Source: an uncultured Eubacterium sp. (GTDB lineage: Bacteria > Bacillota > Clostridia > Lachnospirales > CAG-274). From it: a DNA stretch of 64,000 nt. The stretch spans positions 124,001 through 188,000 of the forward strand of contig URXK01000001.1 of assembly GCA_900551755.1 (NCBI GenBank), written 5' to 3'. The first letter of the stretch is position 1; each line of letters starts with the position of its first letter. A program made the translations under genes and the position numbers. The notes below the pieces were generated by a model. That model was not told where the DNA came from. It did not search any database and was given only the letters and a program-made list of their open reading frames with translations. Below, piece by piece: positions 1 to 8,188 of the stretch.

Positions 1-8
1 AAAAATTG

Positions 9-37
9 TTGACAAGTTCAATTAAGTTTGATATAAT
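9..37 (+). promoter_or_regulatory. sigma-A type promoter for the 159-653 gene
   Basis: A perfect TTGACA (9-14) and a perfect TATAAT (32-37) are separated by 17 bases. The start of transcription would fall near 44, placing the hairpin at 62-96 inside the leader of the downstream gene. Confidence 0.8.
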
Positions 38-61
38 AATAAACAATTAATGGTAGTTTAA

Positions 62-102
62 AGCGAATGCTGTAAATGAAAGTTTACACATTCGCTTTTT
101 TT
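62..102 (+). terminator. leader terminator hairpin (attenuator candidate)
   Basis: Arm AGCGAATG (62-69) pairs with CATTCGCT (89-96), and after a bulged C the arm TGTAAA (71-76) pairs with TTTACA (83-88). The T-run is at 96-102. It lies between the promoter at 9-37 and the gene at 159, so it would end transcription after about 55 bases unless read through. It may instead end transcription from a gene left of the window. Confidence 0.75.
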
Positions 103-158
103 GTGCGTAAAAACCATTAATATGGCAGATTATAAAATATTTTTAGGAGGTTAAATTT

Positions 159-653
159 ATGCCAAAGACAAAATTTCAAGAAGTTATTTTTACTATTTTA
201 ATGGCCGGTGTTATGGTATATGGTTTAGTATGCTATAATATTACCCTTAGTGTAGGTGATTTTACTAATAAAGTATTTTTAATGGCTTTTGGTGAATTAC
301 CAATTATGTGGTTTATTGCTGTAGCATTAGAGCTTATTTTTGTAGGTGTTTTATCTAAGATTATTGCCTTTAGAATGATTAATCCTGCAAATAGTCAGCC
401 TTTCTTTATTATGGCTGCTATCTCTGCTGCTTCAGTTTGGTTAATGTGCCCACTTATGAGTTTGGCTGCAACTTTATTGTTTAAGGGTGGATTATTACAG
501 AGTGAGTTTATTTCAATTTGGATTAAAACTACAGTTCTCAATTTCCCTGTTGCTTTCTTCTGGCAGTTCTTTGTTGCAGGTCCATTAGTTAGATTAATTT
601 TTGGTCTTATATTTAATAGAAATAATGCACCAGCTGTTGAAGTAGCTGAGTAA
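159..653 (+). CDS. DUF2798-like four-helix membrane protein
   Basis: A 164-residue integral membrane protein with four hydrophobic segments at about residues 10-30, 48-70, 81-108 and 122-150, and short polar ends. Overall layout and the repeated small/aromatic pattern resemble the DUF2798 family, whose function is unknown; I assign the family by eye only. AGGAGG at 145-150 stands 8 bases before the ATG, which fixes the start. It is transcribed alone: promoter at 9-37, a leader hairpin before it, and a strong bidirectional terminator after it. The leader resembles the one ahead of the MATE efflux gene at 34753, which hints that both respond to a common signal, perhaps a toxic compound. That link is inference. 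Confidence 0.65.
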   Translation: MPKTKFQEVIFTILMAGVMVYGLVCYNITLSVGDFTNKVFLMAFGELPIMWFIAVALELIFVGVLSKIIAFRMINPANSQPFFIMAAISAASVWLMCPLMSLAATLLFKGGLLQSEFISIWIKTTVLNFPVAFFWQFFVAGPLVRLIFGLIFNRNNAPAVEVAE

Positions 654-658
654 TAAAA

Positions 659-737
659 AAATTCCCTAATTATGAAATACTCATTATTGCTAGATTTTAA
701 GTCTAACATCTGCGATTACTTCATATTAGGGAATTTT
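659..737. terminator. bidirectional terminator with long insert
   Basis: ATTCCCTAAT (660-669) pairs with ATTAGGGAAT (726-735), extended by ATGAA/TTCAT across one bulged T. Flanking A-run and T-run allow termination from both strands, which fits the convergent genes on either side. The loop of about 45 bases carries a further small TAGA/TCTA hairpin. Confidence 0.8.
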
Positions 738-742
738 TTAAT

Positions 743-1411
743 TTAAAACTCGCTTGCTGTATCCATAAGTAATGATACAGATAAATTGCCATTTCTGCAT
801 CTTAACTCATCTATAAATTCTTTTGTTGTTGTATTTTCTTTCATAACAAGTTTATAGTCAAGTTCATATATACTTCCTAAATCAAGTGTAGATACCTTTA
901 CAAGTTTATGGGATATTGAATATTTTTCAATCAATTCTTCAAAAGCACCTTCAAAGTCAAGACTTTCAGGCACAAGAATTTTTAATTTTCTCTTTAATGT
1001 TTTACCTCCACCAAAGTTGAGCTTTGTAAGTATAAACATTGCTACACAAAGGAAAAGGGTAAACATTCCAGCACAAACAAAATAGCTAATACCGCAAGCA
1101 AGACCAATAGCTACAGTAGCAAATATAAATGAAATATTTTTTGGACTACCAGGCTCACTTCTAAATCTAACAAGGGCAAATGCACCACTAATACTAAGAG
1201 CAGCTGCAATACTATTTCCAATTAACATAATAACAACAGCAGCAACAACTGGTACAATGACTAGGGTGTAACACAGACTTCTGTTATAGTCCTCTTTATC
1301 AGCAGTTATCATATATGTAAAGCTGACTATAAGACCTAATATAAATGCTATTCCCATAGTTTCTATTGTAGTTATATTTGAGTAAACAACTCCTGTAATA
1401 TCATTAAGCAT
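743..1411 (-). CDS. DUF4956 family membrane protein
   Basis: A 222-residue protein with about four membrane segments in the first 130 residues (roughly 13-35, 47-68, 70-90 and 98-130), followed by a soluble domain of about 90 residues. The central FALVRFRSEPGSPK stretch between helices is typical of DUF4956 proteins. Its start overlaps the end of the VTC-domain gene by 8 bases, so the two are translationally coupled. DUF4956 proteins often sit beside polyphosphate polymerase (VTC) domain proteins, so a joint role at the membrane in polyphosphate or cell-surface polymer handling is plausible but unproven. Confidence 0.75.
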   Translation of the reverse strand: MLNDITGVVYSNITTIETMGIAFILGLIVSFTYMITADKEDYNRSLCYTLVIVPVVAAVVIMLIGNSIAAALSISGAFALVRFRSEPGSPKNISFIFATVAIGLACGISYFVCAGMFTLFLCVAMFILTKLNFGGGKTLKRKLKILVPESLDFEGAFEELIEKYSISHKLVKVSTLDLGSIYELDYKLVMKENTTTKEFIDELRCRNGNLSVSLLMDTASEF

Positions 1412-2141
1412 AATTTCTTACCTCCATATTTCCGTTTTTAATATAATTTGTATATTCAGTTCCATATTTTGAAAAACTTGTTTTTTGCAAATTATTGTTT
1501 CTTAATATTTCAATAAACCATAATGGCATTCTTTCACTGTATTTTACTTCCATTATCATAGTATTTTCAGGTATAACTCTTTCGCCGAAAATACCAAATT
1601 CAAGACCAACATCACTTCTTCTTGCTATTATATCCTTATCAAATGTCAATCTAAATTCTGGATTGTCTGCACCAAAAAATGCTCGTCTTTTGTATGCTAA
1701 GTATACCTTTGGAACAATGTTATATAGCTTTATAGCATAGCTTAATTCATTTATTATTTGAGCATTCATATAGTCCTTAACTTCTGCTATAGTTCCTGTG
1801 TTAGCAAATCTATATGCTTCACTTAATTTAAAAGTGGTTCTTCTTTTGTTTACACAGCCCTTATATTTTTTCTTTATTTCTAAAAATACTTTTGAATTTT
1901 GACTAGGTGTTCCATAAGAACGAAGTCTTATTTTTTCCTTATATTTAGGCTTTTGTAATGATGTTCTTATTAAGTTGTTATCTTCTGTGTCATAGTATAT
2001 ATTACATATTTGATAAAAGCTGTTGTCTTTGCTGTATTCATCAGCAACCATTCTATCAGCACATTCATTTACTATTTTTTCATATAGGCTTTTTGATACA
2101 ATGTATTTTTCTTCTTTTCTGCTAAATACTTCTTTTGCCAT
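1404..2141 (-). CDS. VTC-domain polyphosphate polymerase-like protein
   Basis: A 245-residue soluble protein with the pattern of VTC domains, the catalytic tunnel of polyphosphate polymerases: an N-terminal RKEEKYIV motif, an RLRSYG basic strand, EIKKKYKG with KRR following, and a late MEVKYSERMP segment with the conserved glutamate. These basic strands line the tunnel that binds nucleotide and polyphosphate in known members. I chose the ATG at 2141 because AAAGGAGA stands 9 bases before it; a longer TTG frame from 2180 would overlap the upstream AAAAGGAGA and is unlikely. Paired with the overlapping DUF4956 gene. Biochemical activity is inferred from the family; many bacterial VTC/DUF4956 pairs are uncharacterised. 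Confidence 0.75.
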   Translation of the reverse strand: MAKEVFSRKEEKYIVSKSLYEKIVNECADRMVADEYSKDNSFYQICNIYYDTEDNNLIRTSLQKPKYKEKIRLRSYGTPSQNSKVFLEIKKKYKGCVNKRRTTFKLSEAYRFANTGTIAEVKDYMNAQIINELSYAIKLYNIVPKVYLAYKRRAFFGADNPEFRLTFDKDIIARRSDVGLEFGIFGERVIPENTMIMEVKYSERMPLWFIEILRNNNLQKTSFSKYGTEYTNYIKNGNMEVRNYA

Positions 2142-2289
2142 ATTAATCAATCTCCTTTCTTTTTGTTCTCCTTTTGACAATTATTAGTATATAGAATTAA
2201 AATTAAATGGTTATTTAAGTAAAATTAAAATTTAATTAGAATTAACATAGATTTTACAAAGTATGGCAAAAATACAAAAGGGTGATTGT

Positions 2290-2952
2290 TTGAGAGAAAA
2301 GATATATTATTTAATATTAAAATCAAATAAAAGAAGTATAAATTATATATATGATGTTTTTATAAGTGCCATATCTATTTTAAGCATTGTTCCTCTTATG
2401 TTTAAAAGTTATCACTCATCTTTTAAATTAATTGAGAATACAACTGTTGCTATATTAATAATAGATTATATTTTGCGTTTTATAGTAAGTGACTATATAA
2501 TAGGTAGAAAAGGGTTAAGTTTTTTAATATATCCTTTTACATTAGGTGCTGTAATTGATTTAATATCATTGTTGCCTTTTGGCAAGGTTTTTAGAGTATT
2601 TAGAATATTTAAAGTGCTAAGGTATATGGATTTCTTCCTATATATAGTAAATATTTATAGGGGAGTTAAAAATGTTCTAGGTGCTGTTCTTGTTATTGCT
2701 ATAAGCTATATATTTATAACAGCTCTTTTTATGTTTAATGGAGAGGGGACAAGTTTTAATAATTTTTTTGAGGCTTTGTATTGGGCAACAACAGCTTTAA
2801 CAACAGTTGGCTATGGTGATATTTATCCTAAGACTATGGCAGGAAGAATAATAAGTATGGTTACTTCTATATTTGGCATTACAATAATAGCTTTACCCTC
2901 TGGTGTAATAACAGCAAGCATAATTAAGGAAATAAACAAAGGAAAATCTTGA
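2290..2952 (+). CDS. voltage-gated potassium channel-like protein
   Basis: A six-helix ion channel of about 220 residues. Four helices form a sensor-like half; the fourth, with FRVFRIFKVLRY, carries regularly spaced basic residues as in S4 voltage sensors. The pore has the selectivity filter TVGYGD at about residues 172-177, flanked by two helices. There is almost no cytoplasmic C-terminal domain, so it resembles KvAP-like minimal channels. The frame is open from an ATG at 2263, but nothing like a ribosome site precedes it. The in-frame TTG at 2290 has AAAAGGG 7 bases upstream and is preferred. A TTGACA lies at 2174-2179 without a good -10, so the promoter is unclear. Divergent from the VTC operon. 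Confidence 0.8.
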   Translation: MREKIYYLILKSNKRSINYIYDVFISAISILSIVPLMFKSYHSSFKLIENTTVAILIIDYILRFIVSDYIIGRKGLSFLIYPFTLGAVIDLISLLPFGKVFRVFRIFKVLRYMDFFLYIVNIYRGVKNVLGAVLVIAISYIFITALFMFNGEGTSFNNFFEALYWATTALTTVGYGDIYPKTMAGRIISMVTSIFGITIIALPSGVITASIIKEINKGKS

Positions 2953-2977
2953 AAAATGTATATTAAGGGTGTATACT
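2949..2977 (+). promoter_or_regulatory. promoter for the ProX-like gene
   Basis: TTGAAA (2949-2954) and TATACT (2972-2977) with a 17-base spacer. The -35 box overlaps the stop codon of the channel gene. Confidence 0.6.
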
Positions 2978-3011
2978 ATAGAAAATTTACATTAGAGAAA
3001 GGAATAATACT

Positions 3012-3500
3012 ATGGATGTTAAGGAAGCTGTTTATAATAAGTTAAATGAACTTGGTATTAGCTATGAAGTTGATGAACACCCAGCAGCATTTACTATTGA
3101 AGATATAGATAAACTTGGTATATTTGATAAGGGCGTAGGTTGCAAAAATCTTTTTTTAAGAGATGGTAGTGGTAAAAGACACTTCTTGTTAGTAGCTCCA
3201 GAGCATAAAGCTGTTGATTTGAAAAGTGTTAAAGAACAAATTGGTTCTAGCAGATTGAGCTTTGGTTCAGCAGAAAGACTTGACAGATGTTTGAAATTGA
3301 CTCAAGGTTCTGTTAGCCCCTTTGGTATTTTAAATGATAAGGATTGTTTAGTTGAACTAGTATTTGACAGAGATTTAATTGGTGAAAAGGCTGTTGGCTT
3401 TCACCCTAATATAAATACTGCTACAGTATGGCTTAGTTTTGAGGACTTAATAAAAGTAATTAATGATAACGGAAACACTATACATTATGTAGATTTATAG
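3012..3500 (+). CDS. prolyl-tRNA deacylase, ProX/YbaK family
   Basis: A 162-residue single-domain protein of the YbaK/ProX editing family, which hydrolyses mischarged Ala- or Cys-tRNA(Pro) in trans. Visible marks are the HPAAFTIED segment, CKNLFLRD, the FLLVAPEHKAVDLK strand with the conserved lysine, and the late GSVSPFGILND motif typical of the ProX branch, where the loop contacts the tRNA end. GAGAAAGGA lies about 10 bases before the ATG. It has its own promoter (2949-2977) and no partner gene. The branch assignment (ProX rather than YbaK) rests on the GSVSPFG motif. Confidence 0.8.
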   Translation: MDVKEAVYNKLNELGISYEVDEHPAAFTIEDIDKLGIFDKGVGCKNLFLRDGSGKRHFLLVAPEHKAVDLKSVKEQIGSSRLSFGSAERLDRCLKLTQGSVSPFGILNDKDCLVELVFDRDLIGEKAVGFHPNINTATVWLSFEDLIKVINDNGNTIHYVDL

Positions 3501-3582
3501 GTTATGTTAAATATATACAAAAAATGCTCTTACTTGATGTTTAAATTTGGTGAAAAAATTACTAAAAAAAAGAAAAAAACAC

Positions 3583-3611
3583 TTGCAATTAATGAAAGAG
3601 TGTGTTAAAAT
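3583..3611 (+). promoter_or_regulatory. promoter of the S10 ribosomal operon
   Basis: TTGCAA (3583-3588) and TAAAAT (3606-3611) with a 17-base spacer. Transcription would begin near 3618, giving a leader of about 250 bases before rpsJ. Confidence 0.65.
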
Positions 3612-3617
3612 ACTATT

Positions 3618-3869
3618 GTTGTGACATTAAGAGCGACGAAGCGAAAGGTTGCTCTATAACTGATAAACACATAGGTTATAGAGGTTTTTTCGTGGAGCAA
3701 TGTCCAGTTCAATGAAACCGGGCGACAAGGTCACTGTGCTAATATTGAAGTAGATTATAGGGAGAGGCAGAACTATGCCTCGAGTTGCAAGCCCTTACTA
3801 CGGATAAGTGTGCAGTCACCACTTGTCGTGCTAGAAGTTTAAAAGTACGAAAAGGAGGCGACTTTTTTT
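3618..3869 (+). promoter_or_regulatory. structured S10-operon leader with attenuator
   Basis: GAGCGAC (3631-3637) can pair with GTTGCTC (3648-3654), and CTCTATAAC (3652-3660) can pair with GTTATAGAG (3675-3683), followed by TTTTTT (3685-3690). The two hairpins share CTC at 3652-3654, so they exclude each other: an antiterminator/terminator arrangement. Further down, GAGGCA/TGCCTC forms a hairpin near 3762-3780, CGACAAG and CTTGTCG can close a long-range stem, and AAAAGT (3841-3846) can pair with ACTTTT (3861-3866) with the ribosome site AAAGGAGG in the loop. Probably a ribosomal-protein feedback site; the ligand is unknown. Confidence 0.6.
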
Positions 3870-4181
3870 ATGGCTAATCAGAAGATTAGAATCAGTCTTA
3901 AGTCATTTGATCATAACTTGATCGATCAGTCAGCTGCTCAGATTATTGAAACAGCTAAGAAAACAGGTGCTAAAATTAGTGGTCCTATTCCACTTCCAAC
4001 AAAGAAGGAAGTTGTAACAATTCTTAGAGCTGTTCACAAGTATAAGGATTCTAGAGAGCAGTTTGAGTTAAGAACTCACAAGAGACTTATCGATATTTTA
4101 CAGCCAACAAACAAGACTGCTGATGCTTTATCAAGACTTGATTTACCAGCAGGTGTTGACATTACATTAAAGGTTATGTAA
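3870..4181 (+). CDS. rpsJ: 30S ribosomal protein S10
   Basis: The 103-residue S10 protein, a 30S head component and, with NusB, part of the antitermination complex. The sequence is diagnostic from the [10 protein letters not shown] start through [10 protein letters not shown] to the LPAGVDI end, and the length is normal. GGAGG at 3854-3858 precedes the ATG by 11 bases. It is the first gene of the S10 operon; lysine is mostly AAG, the usage seen in the whole ribosomal block and unlike the AAA-rich flanking genes. The unusually long 132-base gap to rplC holds two hairpins. Confidence 0.97.
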   Translation: MANQKIRISLKSFDHNLIDQSAAQIIETAKKTGAKISGPIPLPTKKEVVTILRAVHKYKDSREQFELRTHKRLIDILQPTNKTADALSRLDLPAGVDITLKVM

Positions 4182-4223
4182 TAAGAGTTAAAATTGATAC
4201 TCACGAAAAAAGTTCAAAAAATT

Positions 4224-4282
4224 GGTTTATATAAGAAAAAGCCTTATGTAAACCTAGAATGATTATCCTGAAAAGGACAATC
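4224..4282 (+). promoter_or_regulatory. paired hairpins between rpsJ and rplC
   Basis: GGTTTATATAAG (4224-4235) pairs with CTTATGTAAACC (4243-4254) over 12 bases with one U-G pair and an AAAAAGC loop. Six bases on, GATTATCC (4261-4268) pairs with GGACAATC (4275-4282) with one mismatch. No T-run follows, so these look like a processing or protein-binding site rather than a terminator. Confidence 0.55.
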
Positions 4283-4313
4283 CGCTGTAGAGTTTATGAT
4301 GGAGGTAAAAATC

Positions 4314-4943
4314 ATGAAGAAGGCAATTATTGCTAAGAAGATTGGTATGACACAGATCTTCAATGAGAACGGTTTACTTGTTCCTGTAACTGTTCTTGAA
4401 GCAGGTCCTTGTGTTGTAACACAGGTTAAGACAACTGAAAACGACGGTTACGAAGCAGTACAGGTTGGTTTCGGTGAAGTTAAGGAAAACAGAGTAAACA
4501 AGCCTATGAAGGGTCACTTTGCAAAGGCTAATGTTGAGCCTAAGAAGGTTCTTAAGGAATTCAGATTTGATTCAGTTGAAGGTTATGAAGCTGGTTCTGA
4601 AATCAAGGTTGATGTATTCGCTGCTGGCGACAAGGTAGATGCAACTGGTATCTCTAAGGGTAAGGGTTATCAGGGTCCTATCAAGAGACACGGTCAGCAC
4701 AGAGGTCCTATGGCTCACGGTTCTAAGTTCCACAGAGCAGTTGGTTCTATGAGTTCTGCTACTACTCCTGGTAAGGTTAAGAAGGGTAAGAAGATGGCAG
4801 GTCATATGGGTAATGTTCAGGTTACTATTCAGAACCTTGAAATCGTTAAGGCCGATGCTGAGAAGAACTTATTGCTCGTTAAGGGTGCAGTACCTGGTAG
4901 CAAGGGTTCAATACTTGTAATTAAGGATAGCGTAAAGGCTTAA
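4314..4943 (+). CDS. rplC: 50S ribosomal protein L3
   Basis: L3, 209 residues, a primary 23S rRNA-binding protein that reaches the peptidyl transferase centre through its long loop. The bacterial L3 pattern is clear: [13 protein letters not shown] at the start, then [25 protein letters not shown] and KKMAGHMG. The frame is open from 4296, but the ATG at 4314 has TGGAGG about 8 bases upstream and matches the usual L3 N-terminus, so I start there. It lies 28 bases ahead of rplD. Confidence 0.97.
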   Translation: MKKAIIAKKIGMTQIFNENGLLVPVTVLEAGPCVVTQVKTTENDGYEAVQVGFGEVKENRVNKPMKGHFAKANVEPKKVLKEFRFDSVEGYEAGSEIKVDVFAAGDKVDATGISKGKGYQGPIKRHGQHRGPMAHGSKFHRAVGSMSSATTPGKVKKGKKMAGHMGNVQVTIQNLEIVKADAEKNLLLVKGAVPGSKGSILVIKDSVKA

Positions 4944-4971
4944 TTAATCTTTACGGAAGGAGGAAGACCTA

Positions 4972-5589
4972 ATGGCAAATGTAAAAATGTTCAACATTAG
5001 CGGAAGCGAAGTTGGTACAATAGATTTAAATGATAGTATTTTTGCAGTAGAGGTAAACACTCATGTAATGCATCAGGCAGTTGTTCAGTATCTTGCGAAT
5101 CAGAGACAGGGTACTCAGAGTGCTTTAACTCGTGCAGAAGTTCGTGGCGGTGGTAGAAAGCCATGGAGACAGAAGGGTACTGGTAGAGCTAGACAGGGTT
5201 CTATCCGTTCACCACAGTGGACTGGTGGTGGTGTTGTATTTGCACCAAAGCCAAGAGATTATTCTTTCAAGTTAAACAAGAAGGTTAAGAGATTAGCTCT
5301 TAAGTCTGCATTAACTACTAAGGTTAATGACGGTAAGCTTGTTGTTGTTGATGAATTAACTGTAAATCCTAAGACTAAGGAAATGGCTACAGTATTAAAC
5401 AACTTAAATGTAGCTAAGGCTTTAGTTGTAGTTGAAAATGATAATAATAACGCAGTTATCGCTGCTAAGAATATTCCTACAGTAAAGACAGCTTCAGTTA
5501 GCACAATCAATGTATACGATATTTTAAAGTATGATTCATTAGTATTAACTAAGTCTGTAGTAGAAAAGATTGAGGAGGTGTACGCATAA
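4972..5589 (+). CDS. rplD: 50S ribosomal protein L4
   Basis: L4/L1e, 205 residues. It binds 23S rRNA and its long loop lines the exit tunnel; in gammaproteobacteria L4 also represses the S10 operon. The loop signature GGGRKPWRQKGTGRARQGS and the following PQWTGGGVVFAPKPRDYS are present at about residues 60-95. AAGGAGG stands about 7 bases before the ATG. The stop codon overlaps the rplW start by one base (TAATG), indicating coupled translation. L4 would be the first candidate to test as ligand of the S10 leader, by analogy only. Confidence 0.97.
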   Translation: MANVKMFNISGSEVGTIDLNDSIFAVEVNTHVMHQAVVQYLANQRQGTQSALTRAEVRGGGRKPWRQKGTGRARQGSIRSPQWTGGGVVFAPKPRDYSFKLNKKVKRLALKSALTTKVNDGKLVVVDELTVNPKTKEMATVLNNLNVAKALVVVENDNNNAVIAAKNIPTVKTASVSTINVYDILKYDSLVLTKSVVEKIEEVYA

Positions 5590-5888
5590 TGGCAGATATT
5601 AAGTATTATGACGTTATTTTAAAGCCAGTTATCACTGAAAAGACTATGAATGATATGGCTAGCAAGAAGTACGCTTTCTATGTTCATCCTGAAGCTACTA
5701 AGATTCAGATTAAGCAGGCAGTTGAGAAGATGTTTGAAGGAACTAAGGTTGCTTCTGTAAACACTATGAACTGTGTTGGTAAGACTAAGAGAAGAGGCTA
5801 TACTTTCGGTAAGACAAATGCTAGAAAGAAGGCTATCGTTCAGCTTACTGCTGAAAGCAAGGAAATCGAAATCTTCCAGGGTATGTAA
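5589..5888 (+). CDS. rplW: 50S ribosomal protein L23
   Basis: L23, 99 residues, located at the tunnel exit where trigger factor and the signal recognition particle dock. The family pattern VILKPVITEKTMNDMASKKYAFYV, KRRGYTFGKTNARKKAIVQL is visible and the length is normal. Translation starts on the A of the rplD stop (TAATG). An 81-base gap follows before rplB, containing a small ACGCA/TGCGT hairpin near 5925-5940. Confidence 0.96.
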   Translation: MADIKYYDVILKPVITEKTMNDMASKKYAFYVHPEATKIQIKQAVEKMFEGTKVASVNTMNCVGKTKRRGYTFGKTNARKKAIVQLTAESKEIEIFQGM

Positions 5889-5969
5889 TTAAATAGGAAG
5901 TTCGATTGTTAGAATAAAGTATAGACGCAAATATGCGTTTGCAAATATTTGGAAAAGGAGTGTAACGAA

Positions 5970-6800
5970 ATGGGTATTAAGAGATTTAAGCCTTATACAC
6001 CTTCAAGAAGACAGATGACAGTTTCTGACTTCTCTGAAATTACAAAATCAACTCCTGAGAAAAGCCTCGTAGTTCATATTAAGAAGACTGCAGGTAGAAA
6101 TAATCAGGGTAAGATTACTGTTCGTCACATCGGTGGTGGCAGCAAGAAGAAATATAGAATTATCGACTTTAAGAGAAACAAGGACGGCATTGCAGCTAAG
6201 GTTGTTTCTATTGAATACGATCCAAACAGAACAGCTAACATTGCTTTATTAAGCTATGCTGATGGTGAGAAGAGATACATCCTCGCTCCTAACGGCTTAA
6301 AGGTTGGCGATGTAGTAATGAGTGGTGAAAATGCCGAAGTTAGAGTAGGTAATGCATTAGCAATGAAGGATATTCCTGTTGGTGCTGAAATCCACAACAT
6401 TGAAATGCATCCAGGTGCAGGCGGACAGTTAGTTCGTTCAGCTGGTAATGTAGCTCAGTTAATGGCTAAGGAAGGTAAGTATGCTACAGTAAGACTTCCA
6501 TCCGGCGAAATGAGATTATTACCTATCAACTGTAAGGCTACTATTGGTCAGGTTGGTAATGGTGACCACGAGCTTATCAATATTGGTAAGGCAGGTAAGA
6601 AGAGACATATGGGTATTAGACCTACTGTAAGAGGTTCTGTTATGAACCCTAATGACCATCCACACGGTGGTGGTGAAGGTAGAGCACCTGTTGGTCGTCC
6701 AGCACCTTGTACTCCATGGGGTAAGCCAGCTCTTGGTCTTAAGACTAGAAAGAAGCACAAGGCTTCAAACAAGTATATAGTTCGTAGTAGAAATAAATAA
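5970..6800 (+). CDS. rplB: 50S ribosomal protein L2
   Basis: L2, 276 residues, binds 23S rRNA and is needed for subunit association and peptidyl transfer. Signatures include [25 protein letters not shown], and the C-terminal [16 protein letters not shown] containing the invariant histidine region. I start at the ATG at 5970, which has AAAGGAG about 9 bases upstream and gives the normal [12 protein letters not shown]-terminus; the seven extra codons from 5949 would include the ribosome site itself. rpsS follows after 16 bases. Confidence 0.97.
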   Translation: MGIKRFKPYTPSRRQMTVSDFSEITKSTPEKSLVVHIKKTAGRNNQGKITVRHIGGGSKKKYRIIDFKRNKDGIAAKVVSIEYDPNRTANIALLSYADGEKRYILAPNGLKVGDVVMSGENAEVRVGNALAMKDIPVGAEIHNIEMHPGAGGQLVRSAGNVAQLMAKEGKYATVRLPSGEMRLLPINCKATIGQVGNGDHELINIGKAGKKRHMGIRPTVRGSVMNPNDHPHGGGEGRAPVGRPAPCTPWGKPALGLKTRKKHKASNKYIVRSRNK

Positions 6801-6816
6801 TAGGAGGACCTAAATA

Positions 6817-7101
6817 ATGAGTAGATCACTTAAGAAGGGCCCATTCTGTGATGACCACCTTATGAAGAAGGTTGTTGCTGAGAATGAAGCTAATACAAAG
6901 AATGTTATAAAGACTTGGTCTCGCCGTTCTACTATCTTCCCAGAGATGATAGGTCATACTATTGCAGTTCATGACGGTAGAAAGCATGTTCCAGTATACA
7001 TTACTGAGGATATGGTAGGCCACAAGTTAGGCGAGTTTGCTTTGACTAGAACTTACAGAGGTCACGGTAAGGACGCTGAAAAGAAGTCAAAGGTTAGATA
7101 A
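6817..7101 (+). CDS. rpsS: 30S ribosomal protein S19
   Basis: S19, 94 residues, in the 30S head in complex with S13 near the A-site t[21 protein letters not shown] at the start and [30 protein letters not shown] in the middle are diagnostic. AGGAGG lies about 9 bases before the ATG; 23 bases separate it from rplV. Confidence 0.97.
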   Translation: MSRSLKKGPFCDDHLMKKVVAENEANTKNVIKTWSRRSTIFPEMIGHTIAVHDGRKHVPVYITEDMVGHKLGEFALTRTYRGHGKDAEKKSKVR

Positions 7102-7124
7102 TAGTTCGGAAGGAGGGAACCTTA

Positions 7125-7517
7125 ATGTCAAAGGGACATAGAAGCCAAGTAAAGAGAGACAGAAACGAACAGAATAAGGATAGAAGAGCTCAGGCTCACG
7201 CTAAGTTTGTTAGAGTTTCAGACACTAAGGCTAGAATTGTTTTAGAACAGATTAAGGGTAAGAGCATTGGTGAAGCAATGGCAATTCTTGCATACTCACC
7301 AAGATATGCTGCTGAAATAATTGAAAAGGTTTTAAAGTCTGCTGTTGCTAACGCAGAAAATAACTTAGAGTTAGATGTAAATAATTTGTATGTTGCAGAT
7401 GTATTTGCTAATCAGGGACCAACTCTCAAGAGAATTCGTCCTAGAGCGCAGGGTAGAGCTTACAGAATCAACAAGAAGACTGCTCACATTTCAATATACT
7501 TAGATGAGAAGAAATAA
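7125..7517 (+). CDS. rplV: 50S ribosomal protein L22
   Basis: L22, 130 residues. It binds several 23S domains and its beta hairpin lines the exit tunnel, where macrolide-resistance changes arise. The core [20 protein letters not shown] through [24 protein letters not shown] is canonical. An N-terminal basic extension of about 22 residues ([20 protein letters not shown]) precedes the usual start of the fold; similar extensions are known in some Clostridia. AAGGAGGG precedes the ATG and supports the longer form. Confidence 0.95.
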   Translation: MSKGHRSQVKRDRNEQNKDRRAQAHAKFVRVSDTKARIVLEQIKGKSIGEAMAILAYSPRYAAEIIEKVLKSAVANAENNLELDVNNLYVADVFANQGPTLKRIRPRAQGRAYRINKKTAHISIYLDEKK

Positions 7518-7528
7518 GGAGGTCAACC

Positions 7529-8188
7529 ATGGGTCAGAAAGTAAATCCACATGGATTAAGAGTTGGCGTTATCAAGAATTGGGACTCTACTTGGTATGCA
7601 GATAAGAAGGATTACGCTAATTTCTTAGTAGAAGACAATAAGCTTAGAACTTATATCAAGAATAAATTAGCTAACTCCAGCGTTTCTAAAATCGCTATTG
7701 AGAGAACTAATGAAAGAGTTAAAGTTACAATTTATACTTCAAAGCCTGGTATCATCATCGGTAAGAGCGGTGCTGCAATTCAGGAATTAAATGCTGAATT
7801 ACAGAAGATGACAGACAAGAAGGTTATGGTTAACATTGAAGACATCAAGAGACCTGAGCTTGATTCTCAGTTAGTTGCTGAGGATATTGCTAGACAGCTT
7901 GAGAACCGTGTTACATTTAGAAGAGCTATGAAGAAGGCTATGCAGACTACAATGAAGTTTGGTGCTAAGGGTATCAAGACAACTTGTAGTGGTCGTCTTG
8001 GCGGTGCTGAAATGGCTCGTACAGAGACATATCATGATGGTACTATTCCTCTTCAGACTTTAAGAGCTAATATCGACTATGGTTTTGCTGAGGCAAACAC
8101 AACTTATGGTAAGATTGGTGTTAAGGTTTGGATTTATAAGGGTGAGGTACTTCCTACAAAGTCTACTAAGAAAGGAAGTGTTCAGTAA
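7529..8188 (+). CDS. rpsC: 30S ribosomal protein S3
   Basis: S3, 219 residues, forms part of the mRNA entry channel with helicase activity. The N-terminal [20 protein letters not shown], the KH-domain [10 protein letters not shown] loop and the C-terminal [12 protein letters not shown] and [24 protein letters not shown] are all present. AAGGAGG overlaps the end of rplV and is 7 bases from the ATG. The stop overlaps the rplP start by one base (TAATG). Confidence 0.97.
   Translation: MGQKVNPHGLRVGVIKNWDSTWYADKKDYANFLVEDNKLRTYIKNKLANSSVSKIAIERTNERVKVTIYTSKPGIIIGKSGAAIQELNAELQKMTDKKVMVNIEDIKRPELDSQLVAEDIARQLENRVTFRRAMKKAMQTTMKFGAKGIKTTCSGRLGGAEMARTETYHDGTIPLQTLRANIDYGFAEANTTYGKIGVKVWIYKGEVLPTKSTKKGSVQ

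Noticed and set aside
6548..6829. Reverse-strand open frame of 93 codons over the end of rplB
   Set aside because: It is the complement of a highly conserved coding gene, has no ribosome site and makes no recognisable protein.
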